64,000 bases of DNA from Hansschlegelia quercus (GTDB lineage Bacteria; Pseudomonadota; Alphaproteobacteria; Rhizobiales; Methylopilaceae): NCBI RefSeq assembly GCF_004310425.1, contig NZ_SIUB01000005.1, positions 1 to 64,000 of the forward strand, written 5' to 3'. Numbering within the stretch: the stretch's first letter is position 1; every line of letters begins with the position of its first letter. The notes beneath the pieces are model-generated. The model did no database searches, had not been told where the DNA came from, and saw nothing but the letters and a program-made list of their open reading frames with translations. The translations under genes were made by a program, and so were the position numbers. Shown piece by piece: positions 45,834 through 55,257 of the stretch.

Positions 45834-48809
45834 ATGCCGAACCGCCCCGTCGCCAAAGGCGACCATCTCGTCCTCGTGGACGGCTCGTCCTACATTTTCC
45901 GCGCCTTCCACGCGCTGCCGCCCCTGACGCGCCCATCCGACGGGCTGCCGGTCGGCGCCGTATCGGGCTTCTGCAACATGCTCTGGAAGCTGCTCCGCGA
46001 CGCCGGCTGGGTCGATCCGACCCATCTCGCGGTGATCTTCGACAAGTCCGAAGTCACCTTCCGCAAGGAGATCCACGAGACCTACAAGGCGAACCGCTCG
46101 GAGCCGCCGGACGATCTGATCCCGCAGTTCCCGCTGATCAGGCGCGCGACCGAGGCGTTTTCGATCCCGGCGATCGAGAAGGGCGGCTACGAAGCGGACG
46201 ACCTGATCGCGACCTATGCGCGGCTGGGCGCCGAGGCTGGCGCGGAGGTGACGATCGTCGGCTCCGACAAGGACCTGTTCCAGCTCGTCGGCGGGCTCGT
46301 CACCATGCTCGACCCCGTCAAGGACAAGCGCATCGGTCCGGACGAGGTGTTCGAAAAGTTTGGGGTTCGGCCGGAGAAGATGATCGACCTGCAGGCGCTC
46401 GCGGGCGACAGCGTCGACAATGTGCCGGGCGTGCCGGGCATCGGCGCGAAGACCGCGGCGCAGCTGCTCGACCAGTATGGCGACCTCGAAACCCTGCTCG
46501 AGCGCGCCCACGAGATCAGCCAGCCCAAGCGCCGCGAGAACCTAATTGCGAACGCCGACCTCGCGCGCGTCTCCAAGCGCCTCGTCACGCTCGAGACCGA
46601 CGTGCCGCTGGACGTGCCTCTCGAGGACCTTGCGGTCCACGAGCCGAACCCGTCGCGGCTCGTCGCATTCCTGAAGGCCATGGAGTTCAACACGTTGACG
46701 CGCCGCGTGGCGGAGGCCACCGGCGTCGACGTCGCGAGCGTGACGCCAAACGCGGAGATGATGTCGACGCGGCGGAATGACGGCGAAGCGCCCCCCTCCG
46801 AGGGCGACGAGCGACGCCCGGCGCAGCCGGCTCATTCTGCGCCGCCTCCTTCCGCGCCCACTCCCCGCAAGGGGAATGGCGGAGAACTCCTCACGCCTCA
46901 AAACCTCGCCGAGCGGCGGCGGCAGGAGGCGGCGACCGGCGCTGTCGACCGCTCGAAATACGAGTGCGTCACCGAGGTCGGCCGGCTCGGAGAATGGCTG
47001 CAGGACGCCTATGAGGATGGCGTGATCGCGCTCGGGCTCGAGATCTCCGGGCCTGACGCGATGCGCGCCGAGCTCGTCGGCATCTCCCTGGCCCTTGGGC
47101 CGAACCGCGCGGCCTATGTGCCGCTCGGCCACATCCAGGCCGCGACCGATCTGCTCTCCGAAGGCGGCGGCGACGTCGGCGGGGTGATCGCCGGCCAGAT
47201 CCCCGCGAACGAAGCGCTGACCCTGCTGAAGGAGCTCGCCGAGGACGACAGCATCCTCAAGGTCGGCCATGACGTGAAGCAGGGGATCACCGTGCTCTCG
47301 CGGCTCGGAATCACGCTTCGCGCCTATGACGACGTCCAGCTCATGGCCTATGCGTTGGAGAGCGGCCTCGGCGGGCTCTCGCTCGACGATCTCGGCCGCC
47401 GCCATCTCGGCCACGCCTCGATGACCGCGGACGACGTCACTGGATCGGGCCGCGCACGCCTCAGCTTCGCGCAGGTCTCGTTCGACAAGGCGGCGCCTTA
47501 CGCCGCCGAAAGGGCGGACGTCGCTTTGCGCCTGTGGAAGCTGTTCAAGGCCCGCCTCGTCGCTGAGCGCATGAACACCGTCTACGAGACGCTGGAGCGG
47601 CCGATGCCCGCCGTGCTCTCCGCGATGGAGAGCGAGGGCGTCTCGATCGACCGGGCGATGCTGTCGAGGCTGAGCGGAGAGCTCGCGCAGCGCATGGGCG
47701 CGCTGGAGGCCTCCGTCTACGAGGCCGCGGGCGAGCCGTTCAATATCGGCTCCCCGAAGCAGCTTGGCGACATCCTGTTCGGCAAGATGCAGCTGCCGGG
47801 CGCCAAGAAGACCAAGACCGGCGCCTGGGGCACCGCCGCCGGCGTGCTCGAGGAGCTCGCGGTTTCGGGCGTCGACCTCGCCCGCCTGATCCTCGACTGG
47901 CGCCAGCTGTCGAAGCTTAAATCCACCTACGCCGACGCTTTACCGACCTATCTTCATCCCGAGACGCGTCGCGTCCACACCACCTACCAGCTCGCGGCGA
48001 CGACGACAGGCCGGCTCTCCTCCACCGAGCCGAATTTGCAGAACATCCCCGTGCGCACGGAAGAGGGCCGCAAAATCCGCCGCGCCTTCGTGGCGGCTCC
48101 GGGCAAGCGGCTGGTCTCGGCGGATTACAGCCAGATCGAGCTTCGCCTGCTCGCGGATATGGCCGACATTCCGCAACTCCGGCAGGCTTTCGCGGATGGG
48201 CTCGACATCCACGCGATGACGGCCTCGGAGATGTTCCGCGTGCCGATCGCGGAGATGGACCCGCACACCCGCCGGCGCGCCAAGGCGATCAATTTCGGCA
48301 TCGTCTACGGCATCTCGGCCTTCGGTCTCGCCAACCAGCTCGGCATCGGCCGCGAGGAGGCGGGCCAATACATCAAGACCTATTTTGAGCGCTTTCCGGG
48401 CATCCGCGACTACATGGAGGCCACCAAGGCCGCCTGCCGCGACCAGGGCTTTGTCACCACGATCTTCGGCCGAAAGTGTCACTACCCGCAGATCAGGACG
48501 AAGAACCCGGCCGAGCGCGCCAATTTCGAACGCGCCGCGATCAACGCCCCGATCCAGGGCTCGGCCGCCGACATCATCCGCCGCGCGATGATCCGCATGC
48601 CCGGCGCGCTGGAGCACGCCAAGCTCGGCGCGAAGATGCTGCTGCAGGTCCACGACGAACTGATTTTCGAGGTCGACGAAGCCGAGATCGAAGCGACGCT
48701 CCCGATCGTCAAGCGCGTGATGGAGGACGCCCCGTTGCCTGCGAGGGCGCTGAAGGTGCCGCTACAGGTGGATGCGAGGGCGGCGGAGAACTGGGAGGAG
48801 GCGCATTGA
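45834..48809 (+). CDS. polA: DNA polymerase I, proofreading site degenerate
   Basis: 991 aa. 5'-3' exonuclease domain (about 1-300), a Pro-rich linker of about 50 residues (320-370), a 3'-5' exonuclease-type domain (375-570) and the polymerase domain (600-991). Polymerase motifs are intact: DYSQIELR near 762, RRRAKAINFGIVYG near 820, QVHDELIFEV near 938. In the exonuclease domain the first catalytic Asp is Gly (LGLE, G401, E403 kept) and the Asp of KYD is Gly (KQG, G484); only D562 remains. The enzyme should keep polymerase and 5' nuclease but probably lacks proofreading. Confidence 0.95.
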   Translation: MPNRPVAKGDHLVLVDGSSYIFRAFHALPPLTRPSDGLPVGAVSGFCNMLWKLLRDAGWVDPTHLAVIFDKSEVTFRKEIHETYKANRSEPPDDLIPQFPLIRRATEAFSIPAIEKGGYEADDLIATYARLGAEAGAEVTIVGSDKDLFQLVGGLVTMLDPVKDKRIGPDEVFEKFGVRPEKMIDLQALAGDSVDNVPGVPGIGAKTAAQLLDQYGDLETLLERAHEISQPKRRENLIANADLARVSKRLVTLETDVPLDVPLEDLAVHEPNPSRLVAFLKAMEFNTLTRRVAEATGVDVASVTPNAEMMSTRRNDGEAPPSEGDERRPAQPAHSAPPPSAPTPRKGNGGELLTPQNLAERRRQEAATGAVDRSKYECVTEVGRLGEWLQDAYEDGVIALGLEISGPDAMRAELVGISLALGPNRAAYVPLGHIQAATDLLSEGGGDVGGVIAGQIPANEALTLLKELAEDDSILKVGHDVKQGITVLSRLGITLRAYDDVQLMAYALESGLGGLSLDDLGRRHLGHASMTADDVTGSGRARLSFAQVSFDKAAPYAAERADVALRLWKLFKARLVAERMNTVYETLERPMPAVLSAMESEGVSIDRAMLSRLSGELAQRMGALEASVYEAAGEPFNIGSPKQLGDILFGKMQLPGAKKTKTGAWGTAAGVLEELAVSGVDLARLILDWRQLSKLKSTYADALPTYLHPETRRVHTTYQLAATTTGRLSSTEPNLQNIPVRTEEGRKIRRAFVAAPGKRLVSADYSQIELRLLADMADIPQLRQAFADGLDIHAMTASEMFRVPIAEMDPHTRRRAKAINFGIVYGISAFGLANQLGIGREEAGQYIKTYFERFPGIRDYMEATKAACRDQGFVTTIFGRKCHYPQIRTKNPAERANFERAAINAPIQGSAADIIRRAMIRMPGALEHAKLGAKMLLQVHDELIFEVDEAEIEATLPIVKRVMEDAPLPARALKVPLQVDARAAENWEEAH

Positions 48810-48966
48810 GGCAACGGCAGTCGAGGGTGTTCGATAGTCGGAAACCGAAAGCTTACTGCGGGAGGCGAGCACCTGGTGACTAACCGCAATATGCCCGTCG
48901 GGCGACGTAGGCCGCAGCCAGCGAAGTCTTATATCTAATGTCCAGCTTAATTCCCGAAATCGCCCT

Positions 48967-49725
48967 CTATCCAAAGCGCTTCGCAATCCCTGCGATGTCG
49001 GCCGCCTTGCTTGCCTTCTGGGTTGAGTCGCCGCTGCGCCAATAAACATCTCCATCGAAGTAGGAGACATCTTTTTGCGCAGGAACCGATATTGCGATAA
49101 CTCCCAAGCCGTAATACGAGTTATAATCGATGCTTGAGAGGATGCTTTTCTTTAAATCCTCCGACAGGCCCGAATTTCCAACTTCTTTTTTGATAAGAGC
49201 GAAGTACTGCTCAATTGTGACGCCGAGAGCTTTAGCCTCCCTCACCACGCCAACCATGTTGATACGGCCAAAGACATCGTCAATGTCTGTTTCAGTTGCG
49301 CCCCTCATGACCGTCCAGGCCATACTATAGTCGAGAATTACGCTCACCTCTTTCTGCGTGAGCTTTGTGTCCCCTACCAAGGGAGTGAAAATACCTTCAT
49401 CAGCGCGACGTTTTGCATTCGCGAAATGATTGAGATCAAAAAGTCTTCCATCTAGCGTTTTAAAAGAGCCTTCGATAAAGGAGACAATGGCGTGAAGCCT
49501 TTGCAGCCCGTCGATAATCTCATAGGTTCCTTTCGCGCTTTCCCGCTCAGCGATCAAGATCGCCGGGATAGGGAAGCTCTTCAGGATTGACTCGATAAGC
49601 CTCTGTTTTTCTTCAAGTGTCCAGACCAACTTGCGCTGGTATCTTCGATTAACGAATAGTTTATCCTCCGCGTACATGCCATACACGGATTGAATCGCTA
49701 AAGGTTGAGATGAAAGCTCAGCCAT
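48967..49725 (-). CDS. DUF262 (ParB/GmrS-like nuclease-fold) protein
   Basis: 252 aa. N-terminal DUF262 features: FVNRRYQRKLVW (about residues 25-36), ILIAERE, and EIIDGLQRLHAI (about 75-85, the DGQQR-type motif). Only this domain is present; the DUF1524 HNH partner of GmrSD-type enzymes is missing. It is clearly richer in A and T than its neighbours. Lies alone between polA and a gene-poor stretch. Many DUF262 proteins act in phage defence, so this could be a mobile defence gene; the role is inference. Confidence 0.85.
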   Translation of the reverse strand: MAELSSQPLAIQSVYGMYAEDKLFVNRRYQRKLVWTLEEKQRLIESILKSFPIPAILIAERESAKGTYEIIDGLQRLHAIVSFIEGSFKTLDGRLFDLNHFANAKRRADEGIFTPLVGDTKLTQKEVSVILDYSMAWTVMRGATETDIDDVFGRINMVGVVREAKALGVTIEQYFALIKKEVGNSGLSEDLKKSILSSIDYNSYYGLGVIAISVPAQKDVSYFDGDVYWRSGDSTQKASKAADIAGIAKRFG

Positions 49726-50127
49726 TACGGGGTCCCTCCGAACGCGACATCAGATATCGCACATTTCGTTGGGCCGCCATCGTCGGACTAGGTGGACCGC
49801 GTCTCATAGCTACCCTCCGCTGATCCCTGCCCACGAGGGAGCGTGTCTTCCGGAGGCGTCTGATTTCGCGGTGAGGGGACGTTTGCGGTGTCTACGCGAA
49901 ATCCTCCCGACGGCTTCGCGTCAGGGTTTTGGACGCGAGCCGTCCGCCCAGCGCTACGACTGGACGCGAGCAGAATCGCACCTCAAGGCCTAGGTGGAGG
50001 CCCTCCTGCGCCCTGATGGAGAGCGGAGACGGAAGGCACGAAACACGCGCGCGAGACGTCGGCGGGCCGCTCCTTACCTGGAGCGGAAGCGCGCTGCAAC
50101 TCCGTAGAAACCTTCGAACCGAGCAGC
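49726..50127. other. Gene-poor stretch
   Basis: About 400 bases. Frames here are Arg/Ser/Pro-rich and have no family features. No RNA gene or repeat was seen. Together with the DUF262 gene it forms an insertion-like pocket between polA and the GntR gene. Confidence 0.45.
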
Positions 50128-50319
50128 CTAACCCCGCGTGTCGCGCCCCGCGGATTTCGCGTGCTGCCAGCACAAATCTTCGTCGACAGCCCGGCGGCGG
50201 CAGCGGTCTGTCTTCACGCCGATCGTATAGCCCCCTCCGCGCCGCGACGTCGCGACCAGATAGCGGACCCGGACCAGGCAGGCGCATTGCGCTTTCGGTT
50301 GATCGGCTCCGGCCGACAT
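50128..50319 (-). CDS. Small Cys/His protein
   Basis: 63 aa from ATG 50319 with GGGGGG 6 bases upstream. It contains QCACLVRV near the start and TDRCRRRAVDEDLCWQHAK near the end, a C-x(8)-C-x-x-H arrangement that could bind zinc. Similar short pieces occur in phage-related proteins. The small size makes this a tentative gene. Confidence 0.4.
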   Translation of the reverse strand: MSAGADQPKAQCACLVRVRYLVATSRRGGGYTIGVKTDRCRRRAVDEDLCWQHAKSAGRDTRG

Positions 50320-50510
50320 CGCGTTCCCCCCGTTCAAGAAGCTCAAGCGCGCAGACGAATTTCAAGAACCATAAAGATACCAAACAGAGACCAAAAAAGA
50401 GTCAAGTGAATGTTTGGCGCCGTTCCGGGATGGGTTGACGCTTCCATACAGCGGCGACCGCCCGCGACCATCCGGCGGCCGACAGAGGCATTGGAAGGGC
50501 GTCGCGGCGG

Positions 50511-51263
50511 CTAGATCGAGAGCTTCAGCCGGTAGGCGTAGCTGTCGCCCCGGAACAGGCCCTCGACATACTCGATGAGCTGGTTGTCCGCGGCGAAGGA
50601 GCGGCGTTTGATGAGCAGGCAGGGGCGCGGCTCGTCGAAGCCGAAGGTTGCGCATTCCTCGGCGTTGGGCTGCGCCGCCTCAATCGTCTGTTCGCAATGC
50701 GTCAGCGCCGCGCCGGATTTCCGCAACAGCTCGTAGACCGATCCCTTGAGATCGTCGGTCTCGAGGGCGGGCGCGGCGCTCAGATTGTACCAGGCGACTT
50801 CGCGCGACATCGGCGTGTCGTCGCCGAACCGCACGCGCACCAGCTTGAGGAAGGAGGCGGTGGAGGGCAGCCCAAACACCGAGGCGACCGACCTGTCGGC
50901 GACGACCGCCCGCTCGATCACCCGCGACGAGGGCGTGCGGCCGATCTCGCGCATCTCCTCGGTAAAGCCCTTGAGGCGCTCGAGGCTCGGCTCGACGCGG
51001 TCGCCGGCGATGACGGTGAAGCCGCGGCGGCCGTCCGCGCTCAGCAGATTGTTGCGCCGGAGCGTGTCGTAGCATTTCTGGATCGTCGTCCGGCTCAAGC
51101 CCAGATCCGAGGCGAGCTTGCGGCTCGGCGGCAGCGTCGTGCCGAGCGGGATCACGCCGGTTTCGATCAGCGCGCCGATCTGTCTCTCCAGCTGAAGATA
51201 ATGCGGCAGCGCGGTATCATTGTTCAACCGCAACTGACTGGAGAGAGTGGCTTGCTTGGTCAC
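50511..51263 (-). CDS. GntR-family regulator with UTRA domain
   Basis: 250 aa from GTG 51263. GntR winged helix in residues 12-80 (LPHYLQLERQIGALIETG, LPPSRKLASDLGLSRTTIQ), then a UTRA ligand domain (VFGLPSTASFLKLVRVR, SYAYRLKLSI end). HutC/FarR type, usually binding sugars or amino acids. The frame extends beyond 51349 into the kinase gene, so a start at 51263 or nearby is needed. Divergent from the PfkB kinase with about 85 nt between; likely its repressor. Confidence 0.88.
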   Translation of the reverse strand: MTKQATLSSQLRLNNDTALPHYLQLERQIGALIETGVIPLGTTLPPSRKLASDLGLSRTTIQKCYDTLRRNNLLSADGRRGFTVIAGDRVEPSLERLKGFTEEMREIGRTPSSRVIERAVVADRSVASVFGLPSTASFLKLVRVRFGDDTPMSREVAWYNLSAAPALETDDLKGSVYELLRKSGAALTHCEQTIEAAQPNAEECATFGFDEPRPCLLIKRRSFAADNQLIEYVEGLFRGDSYAYRLKLSI

Positions 51264-51348
51264 GTCGCCCGTCTTGGAAGCGGATTTGCCAGTCGTCCGG
51301 CGATGAATCGCTTCGCCGCGCGCTGCCGCAAAAGTTAGGGCCGGAGGC

Positions 51349-52284
51349 ATGTCGGACGCAAAGATTTTCGTGATCGGCAGCTTCGTGGTCGCCTCCACCG
51401 TGACCGTGGAGGCCCTGCCGCATCCCGGAGAATCCCTGAGGGGCCACGCCTTCCTGCAGGAGCCCGGCGGCAAGGGTTTTAACCTCGCGATCGCCGCCCG
51501 CAGGCTCGGGGCGTCGGTAGACGGGCTGTTCGCGATCGGTGACGACGCGCTTTCCGCCTTCGCCGCGCCCGCCTTCGCGCGGGAAGGGCTTTCCGTCTCT
51601 ATGCTGCGCCACAAGACCGGCGTGACCGGCGCAGGCATCGGCTTCATCGCCCGCGGCGGTGAAACCTGCCTCGCGGTGGCGCCCGGCGCGAACCATGCGC
51701 TGAGCGCGGGCGACGTGCGGGAGGCCTCGCCGGCGATCGCCGCCGCCGACGTCTGCCTCGCGCAGTTCGAGGTCGAGGAGGCGCCCATCGCGGAAGCCTT
51801 CGCCATCGCGCGCGCGGCGGGCCGCCTGACGATCCTCAACCCCTCCCCTTACCGGCGGCCGAGCGACCCCCTCCTCGCGCTGACATCCGTGCTGTGCGTC
51901 AACGCGCCGGAAGCCGAGGCGCTTGTGCGCGACCTGCTCGGCGACGCACGCGATGCGGATGGCGATCGGTCCGAACGGCTTGCGGAAGTCGTCTTCGGGT
52001 TTGGAGTGGAGGCGCTCATCGTCACAAGCGGGGCTCAGGGCGCGCATCTGTACCGCAGCAGCGCCAAGCCCCACCGCCAGGCGGCGTTCCCCGTCGAGGC
52101 GGTCGACACCCTCGGCGCTGGCGACGCCTTCGCCGCCGGCCTCGCCGTCGGTCTCGCTGAACGCCGCGCGTGGCTCGAAGTGATGCGCATCGCTGCAGCC
52201 TGTGGCGCGCTGACCGCGACCAAGCCAGGCACGTTCGGTGCGCTGCCGGACCGTCGCGCGCTGGAGGCTCTACTGAATGCCTGA
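51349..52284 (+). CDS. PfkB-family carbohydrate kinase (ribokinase-like)
   Basis: 311 aa. PfkB pattern 1 EPGGKGFNLAIAARRLG near residue 38 and pattern 2 VDTLGAGDAFAAGLAVG near 249, with the catalytic Asp in GAGDA. Phosphorylates a sugar or nucleoside in the cytoplasm. GGAGG lies unusually close to the ATG (one base between). No transporter is adjacent. Substrate unknown; ribose is possible. Confidence 0.88.
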   Translation: MSDAKIFVIGSFVVASTVTVEALPHPGESLRGHAFLQEPGGKGFNLAIAARRLGASVDGLFAIGDDALSAFAAPAFAREGLSVSMLRHKTGVTGAGIGFIARGGETCLAVAPGANHALSAGDVREASPAIAAADVCLAQFEVEEAPIAEAFAIARAAGRLTILNPSPYRRPSDPLLALTSVLCVNAPEAEALVRDLLGDARDADGDRSERLAEVVFGFGVEALIVTSGAQGAHLYRSSAKPHRQAAFPVEAVDTLGAGDAFAAGLAVGLAERRAWLEVMRIAAACGALTATKPGTFGALPDRRALEALLNA

Positions 52285-52404
52285 CCGGCGCCGTCGAGAG
52301 TAGCGGCGCTCTTCACGTACGTTTTCTAGCGAGGAGAGGAACCTTCCAACATCCGCGCGGCTTGAGTTTGTGCGTCTCCGATCGAGGACGTGAGGATCAG
52401 GACC

Positions 52405-53034
52405 ATGCCGAACCCATCCGAAACTTCATCCCCGGGAGCTGAAAGCGGATCGTCCGCCGCCGGCGTCGGAGAGCAGGCCCGCCAGTTCGCCGACGAGGTG
52501 AAGCAGGGCGCCCAGACATTCGCCGAAGACGGAAAGGCAAAGGGCGCGGAACGCCTGAAAGGCGTCGCCGACACCGTCGACCGCGTCGCCGATCAGGTCG
52601 CCGAAGAATCGCCGATGATGGCGGAGTGGGTGCGCAAAGCCGCCAATGAGCTCGAGGGCGTCTCGCGGAGCCTCAAGGACAAGAGCATCGGCGATCTCCT
52701 GACGATGGGGAAAGATTTCGCGCGGCGCGAGCCGGCGGCTTTCCTCGCCGCGTCGGCGGTCGCGGGCTTCGCTCTCTCGCGTCTGCTGAAGAGCACGTCG
52801 TCGGCTGCGACCGCGCAACCCGGCCCGGCGGCAGAGCCGGCGCATTCCGTCACGGCGCTGCGCACCGACCGGCCGATCGGCTCCGAAACGGCGCCGCATC
52901 CGGCGAACGTCGTGAAGCCTTTGGCGAACCCGGCGGCGCCCGGCTCGATGGGAGGCTCTCCGACAGGCGCGTCCGATCCCGATGGTCTCTCGACAGGCGA
53001 CCAGCGATTTCGCGAGGGAGCGCGCCCGCTATGA
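52405..53034 (+). CDS. Hypothetical protein of the DUF1469/DUF3618 operon
   Basis: 209 aa. Amphipathic Ala/Glu/Lys helices in the first 95 residues (ARQFADEVKQGAQTF, ERLKGVADTVDRVADQ), one short membrane-type segment (AFLAASAVAGFALSRLL, about 112-130) and a disordered Pro/Gly-rich tail. Similar to nutrient-deprivation-induced proteins of Rhizobiales. ATG at 52405; overlaps the next gene by 4 nt. Confidence 0.75.
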   Translation: MPNPSETSSPGAESGSSAAGVGEQARQFADEVKQGAQTFAEDGKAKGAERLKGVADTVDRVADQVAEESPMMAEWVRKAANELEGVSRSLKDKSIGDLLTMGKDFARREPAAFLAASAVAGFALSRLLKSTSSAATAQPGPAAEPAHSVTALRTDRPIGSETAPHPANVVKPLANPAAPGSMGGSPTGASDPDGLSTGDQRFREGARPL

Positions 53035-53438
53035 CCGATCTTCATGAACAGGCGTCCGCCGGGCGCTCCTTTCCCCATCTGCTGTCCACTCTCGTCGATC
53101 AGGTCACCACGCTCGCGCAGCAGGAAGTGCGGCTCGCCCGATCCGAAGTCGGCGACGCCGTCGCGAAGATCGCTGCGAGCGCGATGACGATCGTCATCGC
53201 CTCGGCGTTGCTCATCGCCGGGCTCGTCGTGCTGCTTCAGGCCGCCGTACTCGGACTGCAGCTCTACGGCGTGACGCCGATCTGGTCCGTCGTCATCGTC
53301 GGCGTCGTCGTCATGATCGTCGGCGGCATCATCCTGTCGTCGGCGATAGCCGCCCTCAAGAAGACCGACATCGTGCCGCGGCGGACGGTCGGCCAGATGC
53401 AGCAGGACATCGCCGTCGCAAAGGAGCAGACGCGATGA
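53031..53438 (+). CDS. Phage-holin-like DUF1469 membrane protein
   Basis: 135 aa. Two adjacent membrane helices (about 50-75 MTIVIASALLIAGLVVLLQ and 85-108 SVVIVGVVVMIVGGIILSS) after an amphipathic N-terminal helix (TLAQQEVRLARSEV). DUF1469, annotated as phage holin superfamily III, is widespread outside phages. Middle gene of an envelope operon with 4-nt overlaps on both sides. Confidence 0.85.
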   Translation: MTDLHEQASAGRSFPHLLSTLVDQVTTLAQQEVRLARSEVGDAVAKIAASAMTIVIASALLIAGLVVLLQAAVLGLQLYGVTPIWSVVIVGVVVMIVGGIILSSAIAALKKTDIVPRRTVGQMQQDIAVAKEQTR

Positions 53439-54184
53439 CTAGAAGCACCAGCGAACTCGAACGCGACGCTGAACGCACCCGCGCCGAACTGTCGTCCACG
53501 CTCGACGAGATCCGCGCCCGGATGGAGCCCGGCCGGGTCGTCGACCAGGCCTTCGCTTACGCTCGCAACAATGGCGGCTCGGACTTCGTACGGAACGCCG
53601 CCACCCAGGCGCGGGACAATCCCCTGCCCGTGCTCCTGATCGGCGCCGGCCTCGCCTGGCTGATGAGCGGCCGCAAGCCCGCCGCCGGCCCGTCGCTGGG
53701 CGCGCTGCATGGCGGCGGTGTCCGAACGGCGCACGATGCGCGCGACCTGACGTCGAGCGCCGCGGCCGCGGTCGGCGACGCAATGTCCTCCGCATCCGCC
53801 GGCATGCGTGACGCTTTGGGCGCCGGGAAATCGGGCGTCGAAGGCGTCGGCGCCAAGGTCGGTTCGCTGGCTTCGTCGGCCGGAGACACGCTGCAGACCG
53901 GCGGCGCCCGGATCGGCGATGCCGTCAGCGAGCTGCAGAGGCTTTGCACCGAAAATCCTATAGCCGTCGGCGCCATCGGCCTCGCGATCGGCGCGGCCCT
54001 CGGCGCCGCGCTTCCGGGCACGGAGACCGAAAACCGGCTGATGGGGTCTGAGGCCGACGAGCTTAAATCGGCTCTGAAGGCCAAAGCCGACGAACAGCTC
54101 GAGCGCGGCGAACGGGCCATGCAGGCCGGCTTGGAGGAGGCGAAGAAGCCGACCGACGAATCCGAGCCGAGGCATAACGAATAA
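53435..54184 (+). CDS. DUF3618 protein
   Basis: 249 aa. N-terminal DUF3618: ELERDAERTRAELSSTLDEI near residue 5-25, then a hydrophobic segment (PLPVLLIGAGLAWLMSG, about 65-82), long Ala/Gly/Ser-rich helices and a second short membrane segment (AIGLAIGAALGAALPG, near 185-200). Common partner of DUF1469 genes in alphaproteobacteria; probable envelope stress role (inference). Confidence 0.85.
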   Translation: MTRSTSELERDAERTRAELSSTLDEIRARMEPGRVVDQAFAYARNNGGSDFVRNAATQARDNPLPVLLIGAGLAWLMSGRKPAAGPSLGALHGGGVRTAHDARDLTSSAAAAVGDAMSSASAGMRDALGAGKSGVEGVGAKVGSLASSAGDTLQTGGARIGDAVSELQRLCTENPIAVGAIGLAIGAALGAALPGTETENRLMGSEADELKSALKAKADEQLERGERAMQAGLEEAKKPTDESEPRHNE

Positions 54185-54612
54185 CGCGGAGCTGCAGACT
54201 TACCGAAATACGCGGCGCTTACCAGCGTCGGATGTGTTTGGCTCAGATCGACGCTAATTCCGTCGACGCCGGGGGCCCCTTGTTGCTGACATGCTCAACG
54301 CGCTCAAGCCGTGGCGTTAGCCACCCTGTTACTCGTCGCTTACCGTCTCCATCCAGTCACAGACCTTGCCGTCAGAGAGCGCCAGACGGCTAGGACAAAG
54401 CGCTTTCGCACGGCGGTTGAGGACGCTCCTCAGGACGTACGGCTCCGCCGCTGCTCATCAGCAGATCTCATAAGCTCAACCATCTTCCCGCGATTAACGC
54501 GAACCGTCGCGATCCTGGATCGTTTCCAAACTTGAGAGGCCGCATGGAGCGGCCTGTTCGTTTGGAAGCGGCGGCGCGAAGATGTTCGGCCCCGCGACGA
54601 CGGGAGCACGAC
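54185..54612 (+). other. Intergenic region upstream of paoABC
   Basis: About 430 bases. No gene-like frame. It should contain the promoter of the aldehyde dehydrogenase operon; no clear sigma-factor boxes or hairpins were identified. Confidence 0.4.
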
Positions 54613-55257
54613 ATGACCGATCCCCAGCATTGGGATCCATCGCGGCGCGACCTGATGGTCAGCGTCGCCGCGGCTGCGGTTCTCGCAGCCGCGCCTGAGC
54701 TGGCGAAGGCCGGCGCTGGGCTCGCCTCCGAGTCGCGGATGCCGACCTATGCGCCGGTCGCCTTCACGGTAAACGGGGAAGCGCGGCAGCTCGAGGTCGA
54801 CACGCGCACGACCCTGCTCGACGCTTTGCGCGAGCGGCTTCATCTCACCGGCACCAAGAAAGGCTGCGATCACGGCCAGTGCGGCGCCTGCACGGTGATC
54901 GTCGACGGCCACCGCATCAATTCCTGCCTGACGCTTGCGGTGATGCACGAGGGGTCGGAGGTCACCACCATCGAGGGCCTCGGCGATCCCGACAACCTGC
55001 ACCCCATGCAGGCCGCCTTCGTGAAGCATGACGGCTATCAGTGCGGCTACTGCACGCCGGGCCAGATCTGCTCCGCGGTCGCGACGCTCGCCGAGATCAA
55101 GGCCGGCGTCCCCAGCCACGTCACCGAAGACCTTTTCGGCGAGATGCTCCCCACCGACGCCGAAATCCGCGAGCGCATGAGCGGCAACATCTGTCGCTGC
55201 GGCGCTTACTCAAACATCGTCGAAGCAATAGCCGAAGTCGCCGGGAGGCGCGCATGA
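54613..55257 (+). CDS. paoA: Aldehyde dehydrogenase iron-sulfur subunit PaoA-like
   Basis: 214 aa. Tat-type N terminus ([18 protein letters not shown]), then a plant-type [2Fe-2S] domain ([12 protein letters not shown] near residue 85-97) and an alpha-helical [2Fe-2S] domain (CGYCTPGQ and [10 protein letters not shown]). Same layout as periplasmic E. coli PaoA (YagT). GGGAG is 6 bases before the ATG at 54613. Passes electrons from the Mo site to FAD. Coupled to paoB by 4 nt. Confidence 0.9.
   Translation: MTDPQHWDPSRRDLMVSVAAAAVLAAAPELAKAGAGLASESRMPTYAPVAFTVNGEARQLEVDTRTTLLDALRERLHLTGTKKGCDHGQCGACTVIVDGHRINSCLTLAVMHEGSEVTTIEGLGDPDNLHPMQAAFVKHDGYQCGYCTPGQICSAVATLAEIKAGVPSHVTEDLFGEMLPTDAEIRERMSGNICRCGAYSNIVEAIAEVAGRRA

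Noticed and set aside
49929-50438. 169-codon plus-strand frame in the polA-GntR pocket
   Set aside because: Ser/Arg/Pro-rich with no domain; it overlaps the better small Cys/His gene on the other strand.
53031-53438. Prophage suggested by the holin-type name of DUF1469
   Set aside because: No capsid, tail, integrase or lysis genes nearby; the family is common in chromosomal envelope operons.
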